From Phycisphaerales bacterium (GTDB taxonomy: Bacteria; Planctomycetota; Phycisphaerae; Sedimentisphaerales; Anaerohalosphaeraceae): a stretch of DNA of 5,042 bases. Shown here in pieces: positions 1-5,042 of the stretch. The stretch covers positions 1-5,042 of the forward strand of contig PMBP01000288.1 in assembly GCA_003152975.1 (NCBI GenBank). Reading direction: 5' to 3'. The notes below the pieces were generated by a model that made no database searches, was not told where the DNA came from, and saw only the letters and a program-made list of their open reading frames with translations. Within the stretch, counting starts at the first letter, position 1. Every line of letters starts with the position of its first letter. A program made the position numbers and the translations under genes.

Positions 1-1164
1 AACACCGAAATGAACTACTGGCCGGCCGAGGTCTGCAACCTGTCCGAGTGCCACCAGCCGCTGTTCGATATGATCAAGGATATTTCGGTCACGGGGGCCA
101 AGACCGCCAAGCTGTACTATGGATGCAACGGCTGGGTGACGCATCACAATATCGATCTGTGGCGCGGGACGGCCCCGGTCGATGCAGCGCGGTTCGGGAT
201 GTGGCCGGTGGGCGGGGCCTGGCTCTGCCAGCATCTGTGGGAGCACTATCAGTTCACCGGCGACCGCGAGTTCCTCAAGGCGTACTTCCCGATGATGAAG
301 GGCGCCGCCCAGTTCCTGCTGGAGGTGATGGTCGAGGACCCCACGCATCATTGGCTCGTGACCCCGTTTTCCATGTCCCCGGAGCACGGCTATTTCGACG
401 GTAACGGAAAGCTGGCGTTTCTCTCCCCGGGGCCGACAATGGATATTGCCATTATTCGCGAGTTGTTTCCGCACTGCATCGCGGCCGGCAACACGCTGAG
501 CGTGGATGAGGATTTCCGTGGCAAGCTGGAAGCGGCCCTGGCTAAGCTTCCGCCGTATCAGATCAGTCGTGCTGGGACGCTCCAGGAGTGGATCGAAGAC
601 TGGAAACCGGGCGATCAGGGGCACAACATGTCGCCCAACTTCACGATGTATCCCGGCAGTTCGATCACGCTGCGCGGCACGCCGGAGTTGGCGGGCGCGA
701 TTCAAAAATGGATGGAGACGCGAAGGCCGGGCGGTGGGTTCCCGTCGGTGTGGCATATCTCGACCTGGTCGCGGCTGGAGCGGGCCGACAAGGTCGCCGC
801 GTTCATTTCGGCCTTCGTCGCCAACTCGGTGGCCGCCAACCTGCACAACAAAGGATCCAACCAATCCGACGGCACCTTTGGCTTCACGGCGGGCGTGGCC
901 GAGTCGCTGCTGCAGAGCCATACCGGAGAAATCAGTCTGCTGCCTGCCCTGTCCGCGGCTTGGAAAGACGGCTCAGTGACGGGCCTGCGGGCGCGAGGCG
1001 GATATGAAGTGGACATGCAATGGAAAGACGGCAAGCTTGCGTCAGCCCAAATCCGCGGCAACGCGGGGCCCTGCAAGGTGCGGTACGGCAACAAGACGAC
1101 GACCCTTACCCTGACGGCTGGGCAAGCCCTGAAGCTCAACAGTGATTGGGTCAACGCGAATTGA
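1..1164 (+). CDS. GH95 family alpha-L-fucosidase-type glycoside hydrolase, C-terminal half (5' end outside window)
   Basis: The frame is open from base 1 and ends at TGA 1162-1164, giving 387 visible residues. GH95 enzymes usually run to about 750-800, so the N-terminal beta-sandwich and the start of the catalytic domain lie off the left edge; the first in-frame ATG (base 10) is internal. Family signatures in order (visible numbering): NTEMNYWPAEV at 1-11, GWVTHHNIDLW at 44-54, GGAWLCQHLWEHY at 71-83, SPEHGYF at 126-132, GPTMD at 144-148, LQEW at 194-197, a YPG motif near 217-219, SDGTFGFTAGVAESLLQSH at 289-307, and LRARGGYEV at 329-337, which opens the small C-terminal beta domain. GH95 members are inverting enzymes that mostly cleave alpha-1,2-linked L-fucose; some prefer L-galactose. 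By comparison with Bifidobacterium AfcA, I infer Asp290 (SDGTFG) as the base-side acid, Glu128 (SPEH) as the likely general acid, and Asn1 as one of the two assisting Asn. Two motifs differ from the usual form: HNMSPN replaces HRHxSHL, and DGTFG replaces DGNFG. Family assignment is firm; exact substrate is not. It probably shares a transcript with the gene 40 bp downstream. Confidence 0.93.
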   Translation, partial: NTEMNYWPAEVCNLSECHQPLFDMIKDISVTGAKTAKLYYGCNGWVTHHNIDLWRGTAPVDAARFGMWPVGGAWLCQHLWEHYQFTGDREFLKAYFPMMKGAAQFLLEVMVEDPTHHWLVTPFSMSPEHGYFDGNGKLAFLSPGPTMDIAIIRELFPHCIAAGNTLSVDEDFRGKLEAALAKLPPYQISRAGTLQEWIEDWKPGDQGHNMSPNFTMYPGSSITLRGTPELAGAIQKWMETRRPGGGFPSVWHISTWSRLERADKVAAFISAFVANSVAANLHNKGSNQSDGTFGFTAGVAESLLQSHTGEISLLPALSAAWKDGSVTGLRARGGYEVDMQWKDGKLASAQIRGNAGPCKVRYGNKTTTLTLTAGQALKLNSDWVNAN

Positions 1165-1168
1165 ACGG

Positions 1169-1186
1169 TCGGATTCAGGTATCCGA
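1169..1186 (+). promoter_or_regulatory. Intercistronic hairpin / 18-bp dyad
   Basis: TCGGAT, a six-base loop (TCAGGT), then ATCCGA form a perfect 6-bp stem, extendable by one G-T pair (1168/1187). It lies four bases after the stop of the GH95 gene and ends six bases before the Shine-Dalgarno of the next gene. There is no T-run after it, so it is not a convincing intrinsic terminator. It could protect or process the upstream mRNA 3' end, tune translation of the downstream gene, or be a dyad operator. A 6-bp perfect stem can arise by chance, so function is unproven. Confidence 0.35.
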
Positions 1187-1192
1187 TATTCT

Positions 1193-1197
1193 GGAGG
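1193..1197 (+). promoter_or_regulatory. Ribosome binding site that fixes the start of the fusion hydrolase
   Basis: GGAGG lies seven bases before ATG 1205. This is a strong Shine-Dalgarno at ideal spacing and decides in favour of ATG 1205 over the in-frame ATG at 1142. The 1142 start would overlap the GH95 gene by 23 bp, lacks such a site, and would add 21 residues without signal-peptide character. Confidence 0.85.
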
Positions 1198-1204
1198 AAC
1201 ATCG

Positions 1205-3799
1205 ATGAACATTCGTACACGGTTGGTCGTGAACACGACAAGTTGGCACACGAAGGAGCGGACGAGGTTTGTCCACTCGGCATTCGTTTTGGCTTGCGTA
1301 TGGGGCTATGTCGGAATGGCCAGCGGCGCGGGGCAGTATTTCAAGGTTGACTATCCGGCGTCAACTGTTCCGGACGAACTGCGGATCGCCGTCACCTACA
1401 CCCTCTGGATTCCCGACGGCACAAAGACCCTTCGCGGCATCATCGTCCACCAGCACGGCGCGGGGACGACGGCCTCGAAGGAAGGTTCGACGGCCGCGTA
1501 CGACCTGCAGTGGCAGGCCCTGGCGAAGAAATGGGACTGCGCGCTGCTGGGCCCCAGCTACCATGTGCTCAACGAGAAGATCGACCTGACGCCCGGCGGT
1601 TCGGAACATTGGTTCGATCCGCGGCGGGGTTCGGAAAAGACCTTCCTGAAGGCCCTGGGCGAATTGGCCGTCCAGTCCGGCCATGCCGAACTGGACAAGG
1701 TCCCGTGGGTCCTGTGGGGACATTCCGGCGGCGGCATCTGGGCTGATGTCATGACCACGCTTCACCCCGACCGCGTGGTGGCGGCCTGGCTGCGATCCGG
1801 ATCGGCGGCGATGTTCCGCCCCAAACCCGAATTTCCGCAGCCGCAGATTCCCGACGCCGCATACACAGTCCCAACGATGGGCAATCCCGGCGTGAAGGAA
1901 AAACCGAGCGGTCCATGGGTCGGCACGCTGGCCACCTTCCAGGAATACCGGGCCAAAGGCGCGCCCATCGGATTTGCGCCGGATCCGCGGACCGGCCACG
2001 AGTGCGGGGACTGCCGCTACCTGGCCATCCCATTCCTGGACGCCTGCATGGCGATGCGGCTGCCGGACAAGGGCAGCAATGACCAGACCCTTCGGCCGGT
2101 GGACATGAGCAAGGCGTGGCTGGCGCCGCTGCTGGGCGACGAGGCCAAGCCTGCGGCGGAATTCAAGGGCAATCCCAATGAAGCGGTCTGGCTGCCCAAC
2201 GAAGCGGTGGCCAAGGCATGGATGGACTATGTCAAGACCGGCGCTGTTGGCGATGCGACTCCACCGCCGGCGCCGGTAAATGTGCAGACGAAGTCGAATG
2301 AAAAGGGGATCGAGATCACCTGGAACGCCGAGGCGGACTTCGAGAGCGGCATTCGCAATTTTCTCGTGTTGCGCGACGGGCAGGAGCTGGCAAGCGTGCC
2401 GGAGAAACCCGTGGGCAAATTCGGACGCCCGCTGTTCCAATCGATGACCTATCACGACACGCCGGATCAGCCTATGCCGGAGATGCGCTATCTGGACGCC
2501 TCGGCCAAACCCGGCGAGAAACACGACTATGCCGTCATCACCGTCAATAGCGTGGGCCTCAAGTCCGAGCCGTCGGCCACGGCCACACCGCAGAAAGAGG
2601 CGGCTCTCCAAACATCGGCCGCACCGGCGATCCCGCGGACAAGCCCGTATTTTTTTGACGGGATAATCTCGCGGGAGGTGCTGGAGAACTACTTGTCCCG
2701 AGCCATTTCAGTGGAAGGTGTGTTTAACGGCCGGGGCGAACTCGACGACAACATCCGCATGTTCAAGAGCATCGGGGTCAAGTATGCCGGACGGAGTCTG
2801 TGCCTGTGGGGCGCGGAGAATAATTTTCTGGCCAACATTGCGCGGGCGCGACAGCAGGTCCCCAAGGCCATCGCCGCCGACCCGGAGATCGTCCTGGAGG
2901 CCTGTATCTTCGAGACCGTCAGCCCGCGCGTTGAACAGATTGCCGTGCCGGACTGGGTGTTCACCGACCTGGGCCGGCCCGTGGAGAAACGGAACTTCGT
3001 TTATATCGACATCATCTACCCCGAAGGCCAGCGTCGGCCGATGGGCAACGCCCAGGTCCCCGACGCCAGCCGGCCGGAAACGCAGCTTTGGTTCTATTAC
3101 CAGGCCGCCTCGTACATCGACATCGGTTTTGAGGCCATCCACTTTGGGCAGGTCGAGATCATGAACGCCAACGACCGCGACAACGCCCAGTGGGATCGCC
3201 TGCTCACACTCGTCCGGGCCTATGCGGCCAAGCACGCCCGCCGGCACATGGTCCTGTGCAACGGCCACACGCCCAGCGGCGGCCTGGTCCACGACGGTAA
3301 GCTGCTCCTGGATTTCCATGCCTTCCCGCTGCGGATCAAGGAAAATCCCGGCAAGCCGCAGGACGCGATTTTGGAGATGGGCTTTTCTGACGGCATCTAC
3401 AACAAAAGCAAAGGCGGCGTAACCTACAGCGGCTGGAAGTGCGAACACCTGCCGTACCTGGTCGAGATCGACAACTGGGGCGTCAGCCGCACGCCCGGAA
3501 AAGCCGGGGCCGGCGGCATCTGGATCTGGGGCTATGACGAGATCAGTTGGTTTGCCCATCAGAGCAAAGAGTATCGCGCCAACTGGCTCAAGTACGCCTG
3601 GGACTGGGTCCGCAAGACCGACCCCAACGGCTACCTCCAAATGCCCGGCAGCCGCACGGTCAGTTCGCCGGACATCCGCTGGTACTTCGCCAACTATCCC
3701 AGCCCGGCCGTCCCCAATGGCTTTGGCGATGAAGAAGCAATTCGCACCGTTTGGGCTGCAAATCCGGCCAAACCGCGAACAACCACAACGACACCCTAA
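1205..3799 (+). CDS. Secreted three-module protein: alpha/beta-hydrolase + fibronectin III-like + uncharacterised barrel-like C-terminal domain
   Basis: This complete gene encodes 864 residues and ends at TAA 3797-3799. Residues 1-43 look like a Sec signal peptide with a long basic N-region (charges at R4, R6, K17, R19, R21) and a hydrophobic core at about 22-38; cleavage is probable near MASGA. Residues ~45-345 form an alpha/beta-hydrolase: VHQHGAG (81-87) fits an oxyanion-hole loop, WGHSGGG (171-177) is the nucleophile elbow with Ser174, and TGHECG (263-268) offers His265 as the catalytic His. I could not place the acid. The closest recalled relatives are esterase/PHB-depolymerase-like proteins, so ester cleavage is likely but the substrate is unknown. 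Residues ~353-460 (PPPAPVNV...ITWN...YAVITVNSVG) are fibronectin III-like. After a Pro/Ala-rich linker, residues ~481-850 match a conserved domain I recall from secreted PVC and Bacteroidota proteins but cannot name; its acidic motifs FGQVEIMN (647-654), LVEIDNWG (752-759) and WGYDEISWF (775-783) suggest a TIM-barrel glycosidase fold. The tail ends in RTTTTTP. It follows the GH95 gene by 40 bp, suggesting joint polysaccharide breakdown outside the cytoplasm (inference). Confidence 0.8.
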   Translation: MNIRTRLVVNTTSWHTKERTRFVHSAFVLACVWGYVGMASGAGQYFKVDYPASTVPDELRIAVTYTLWIPDGTKTLRGIIVHQHGAGTTASKEGSTAAYDLQWQALAKKWDCALLGPSYHVLNEKIDLTPGGSEHWFDPRRGSEKTFLKALGELAVQSGHAELDKVPWVLWGHSGGGIWADVMTTLHPDRVVAAWLRSGSAAMFRPKPEFPQPQIPDAAYTVPTMGNPGVKEKPSGPWVGTLATFQEYRAKGAPIGFAPDPRTGHECGDCRYLAIPFLDACMAMRLPDKGSNDQTLRPVDMSKAWLAPLLGDEAKPAAEFKGNPNEAVWLPNEAVAKAWMDYVKTGAVGDATPPPAPVNVQTKSNEKGIEITWNAEADFESGIRNFLVLRDGQELASVPEKPVGKFGRPLFQSMTYHDTPDQPMPEMRYLDASAKPGEKHDYAVITVNSVGLKSEPSATATPQKEAALQTSAAPAIPRTSPYFFDGIISREVLENYLSRAISVEGVFNGRGELDDNIRMFKSIGVKYAGRSLCLWGAENNFLANIARARQQVPKAIAADPEIVLEACIFETVSPRVEQIAVPDWVFTDLGRPVEKRNFVYIDIIYPEGQRRPMGNAQVPDASRPETQLWFYYQAASYIDIGFEAIHFGQVEIMNANDRDNAQWDRLLTLVRAYAAKHARRHMVLCNGHTPSGGLVHDGKLLLDFHAFPLRIKENPGKPQDAILEMGFSDGIYNKSKGGVTYSGWKCEHLPYLVEIDNWGVSRTPGKAGAGGIWIWGYDEISWFAHQSKEYRANWLKYAWDWVRKTDPNGYLQMPGSRTVSSPDIRWYFANYPSPAVPNGFGDEEAIRTVWAANPAKPRTTTTTP
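2650..2656 (+). other. T7 tract at the junction between FN3-like and barrel-like modules
   Basis: Seven consecutive T fall in codons 482-484 (Tyr-Phe-Phe), where the linker ends and the C-terminal domain begins. A slip that loses one T brings TAA at 2664-2666 into frame; a slip that gains one T brings TGA at 2656-2658 into frame. Either product would be the hydrolase plus FN3 module without the barrel. The tract is the most obvious homopolymer in the gene. Whether slippage happens is unknown; the stop positions are read directly. Confidence 0.5.
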
Positions 3800-3892
3800 C
3801 CCAAAAGACTCCGCCCATCATGCAGAGTTGGCATCCCGTGTTGAACCCGGAACATCGTGTTTAACCTTACCTTACGGATTTCAGAGCGGTCC
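3800..3892. other. Convergent intergenic gap without a clear terminator
   Basis: These 93 bases separate the stop of the fusion hydrolase (+) from the stop of the lamin-tail protein (-). I looked for a GC-rich stem followed by a T-run on either strand and found only weak pairings, such as ATGC/GCAT across a 7-base loop (3820-3834) and AACA/TGTT across a 3-base loop (3851-3861). No small gene is supported here. Termination may be Rho-dependent or rely on structures I cannot rank by eye. Confidence 0.5.
3832..3866. repeat. Imperfect direct repeat, 21-base period
   Basis: CATCCCGTGTTGAACC (3832-3847) recurs as CATCGTGTTTAACC (3853-3866). Apart from a 2-base gap and one substitution the copies agree at 13 of 14 positions, and their starts are 21 bases apart, close to two helical turns. 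It could be a paired binding site, a local duplication, or chance. Confidence 0.25.
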
Positions 3893-5042
3893 CTACGAAT
3901 TCGGATTGGGCGCGGCGGCCTGCCAGTTGGCCGGGTCGTTGCCGTACTGAGCCGGGTTGATTCGATTCAAAGACGGTCCTCCGCCATCGGGTGCGACCGG
4001 CCAGGGGGCTTGATCGTCGTACTCGACGTTGTCGCGGGGAATGAAGTACTGGTCATGGCCCCATTCCTGGTCGCCGGGTTCGGCCAATGTCACGGTACCG
4101 CCACCATTGCTCAGCTTTCTGGTATAGGGCCCCAAAACCTTGGAGGCGGGGACGGCGGGGTAGTTGGCCTTGAAGGCCGTCGGATTCTGGGCAATGATCA
4201 GGAATCCGCCGGCGGGGATCGTCTGGTTGGCCGCGAAGATGAATTCCACTTCGCCGGTGATTTTCCAGGGCCGGTATTCGGTGACCACATCAGTCGGATC
4301 GGCACTTTGTTGGATCCCGGCCCAGCTCATGAGCTCGAAGGCCGTCAAACCGGCATTGCGGATTTCGATGTATTCGCCGCCGGTGTCGATGGTGGCGGGA
4401 TTGTACATGATCTCGGATAAGACGACAGGGCCGACCCGCGGTTCGCTGTTGTCATCGCCGGGGGTCGGAGTTTTCATCGGAACAAAATCGTAGCCGTTGG
4501 TCAAGCTGGTCTTTTCGTAGCGGCCGAGGGTGACGCCACGCGCCGAGGCGCCGAATTTCTGCTGGGTGGAATAGGTGCCGGTGATGGCGCCGTTTTGTCC
4601 CGAAAACAGATACAGGGTCTCACCGCCTTCGCTGAGAGCGAAGGGAATATGGCAACCCGGAGCGGCGGGATTGCCGAAGCTTTCCATCTGATACAGGAGG
4701 CAGAAACCGTTGCGCGGGATGATGGTGCCTTCGGGGAATTCATACTTGCGGCTGTTGATGTCGTCGCTGTTGTCGTCCGAGAGGAACCATCCGCTGATGT
4801 TGATGTCGGCGTCGGTGGTGTTTTTCAATTCGATCCAGTCGGATACAGGGTTCAGCGGATCCGGATCGTGGGAGTGCGCCAGCAGTTCGTTGATGACGAC
4901 GGAGTTCGGAGCCGGGCCGATATCCTCGTATCCCGGCGTTCCGCCCTTGAAGGTGCTGGGTCGCCAGGCGGTCCGGCGATCCCAGTCATCGTGGGCGGTG
5001 CCGAGCAGGTCCACGGCGGTCAGCGAGAAGCCGTCGCCGTCG
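3893..5042 (-). CDS. Extracellular lamin-tail-domain (LTD) protein, C-terminal part (5' end outside window)
   Basis: The frame is open from the right edge (first full codon at 5041-5039) to TAG 3895-3893, giving 382 visible residues. The GTG at 5014 is probably an internal Val, because the frame continues upstream with meaningful sequence (DGDGFSLTA). Visible layout: residues 1-40 are the tail of an LTD (DGDGFSL...WRPSTFKGGTPG); ~46-195 are one complete LTD (VVINELLAHSHD, SDWIELKN, ISGWFLSDD, GFCLLYQ, FALSEGGETLYLF); ~203-380 are a second, divergent LTD (VVLSEIMYNP, GEYIEIRNAG, IPAGGFLIIAQN, LSNGGGTVTL, then PDGGGPSLNRINP and NDPANWQ as its tail). LTDs are immunoglobulin-like beta-sandwich domains common in large secreted PVC proteins, often next to CotH-kinase or other surface domains; they are thought to mediate binding or adhesion. 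The protein ends soon after the last domain (PNPNS), with no PEP-CTERM, LPXTG or membrane anchor visible. The family is well supported; the role of the whole protein cannot be judged without its missing N-terminal part. It is convergent with the operon, so co-regulation is not implied. Confidence 0.85.
   Translation of the reverse strand, partial: DGDGFSLTAVDLLGTAHDDWDRRTAWRPSTFKGGTPGYEDIGPAPNSVVINELLAHSHDPDPLNPVSDWIELKNTTDADINISGWFLSDDNSDDINSRKYEFPEGTIIPRNGFCLLYQMESFGNPAAPGCHIPFALSEGGETLYLFSGQNGAITGTYSTQQKFGASARGVTLGRYEKTSLTNGYDFVPMKTPTPGDDNSEPRVGPVVLSEIMYNPATIDTGGEYIEIRNAGLTAFELMSWAGIQQSADPTDVVTEYRPWKITGEVEFIFAANQTIPAGGFLIIAQNPTAFKANYPAVPASKVLGPYTRKLSNGGGTVTLAEPGDQEWGHDQYFIPRDNVEYDDQAPWPVAPDGGGPSLNRINPAQYGNDPANWQAAAPNPNS

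Noticed and set aside
1142..1204. Longer N-terminus for the fusion hydrolase starting at ATG 1142
   Set aside because: It would overlap the GH95 gene, lacks a good ribosome site, and adds a polar stretch before what is otherwise a proper signal peptide; ATG 1205 has GGAGG at seven bases.
702..1283. 193-codon open frame on the - strand across the GH95 / fusion-hydrolase boundary
   Set aside because: It is antisense to the well-conserved GH95 C-terminus and to the next gene's start, with no family resemblance.
1286..1297. Possible lipobox FVLAC (Cys31) in the fusion hydrolase leader
   Set aside because: Leu at -2 is atypical, the preceding hydrophobic stretch is short, and hydrophobic sequence continues past the Cys to a better signal-peptidase I site near MASGA.
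1361..2611. 416-codon open frame on the - strand
   Set aside because: It lies wholly opposite the hydrolase and FN3 modules, is rich in Arg, Gly, His and Pro as expected of a GC-rich antisense frame, and shows no recognisable domain.
2708..3640. 310-codon open frame on the - strand
   Set aside because: It is antisense to the conserved barrel-like domain, with Val/Asp/Gly-rich shadow composition and no motif.
3800..3892. Bidirectional intrinsic terminator between the convergent genes
   Set aside because: Only 4-bp stems without T-runs were found, too weak to call.
3857..4420. 187-codon open frame on the + strand opposite the lamin-tail gene
   Set aside because: The - strand frame carries clear LTD motifs throughout; this one is its low-information complement.
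5012..5014. GTG as the true start of the lamin-tail gene
   Set aside because: The frame stays open to the window edge and the upstream residues (DGDGFSLTA) match the tail of an LTD, so the gene starts outside.

Overview
The window is GC-rich (roughly 60% by eye) and carries three long reading frames with almost no spare DNA. Two features point to the PVC superphylum, most likely a Planctomycetota (Phycisphaerae-like), Lentisphaerota or Kiritimatiellota genome. One is a secreted, multi-domain carbohydrate-degrading operon. The other is an extracellular protein with tandem lamin-tail domains ending in DGDGFSL/DGGGPSL-type tails. This placement rests on recalled family resemblance, not on a marker gene, and only the phylum-level guess is worth keeping.

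Left part, + strand: bases 1-1164 are the C-terminal half of a glycoside hydrolase family 95 enzyme (alpha-L-fucosidase/galactosidase type), cut by the left edge. After 40 bp, which hold a small perfect hairpin and a strong Shine-Dalgarno, comes a complete 864-residue secreted protein (1205-3799). It has three parts: a signal peptide plus alpha/beta-hydrolase domain (GHSGG nucleophile elbow), a fibronectin III-like domain, and a ~370-residue C-terminal domain of a conserved but, to my knowledge, uncharacterised family that looks like a TIM-barrel glycosidase. The two genes are co-directional and closely spaced, so they are probably one transcript. A fucosidase beside an esterase-like/barrel fusion suggests breakdown of a fucosylated, possibly esterified polysaccharide, but the substrate is inference.

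Right part, - strand: a convergent gene (3893-5042, running off the right edge) encodes the C-terminal part of a large extracellular protein with two complete lamin-tail domains and the tail of a third. It is transcribed towards the operon, and 93 bp separate the two stop codons. Nothing ties it to the operon functionally beyond adjacency.

The points most worth a second look are the three-module fusion protein, a T7 tract exactly at the junction between its second and third modules where a one-base slip in either direction meets a stop within a few codons, and the variant GH95 signature motifs. I saw no RNA genes, CRISPR array, insertion sequence, integrase or att site.
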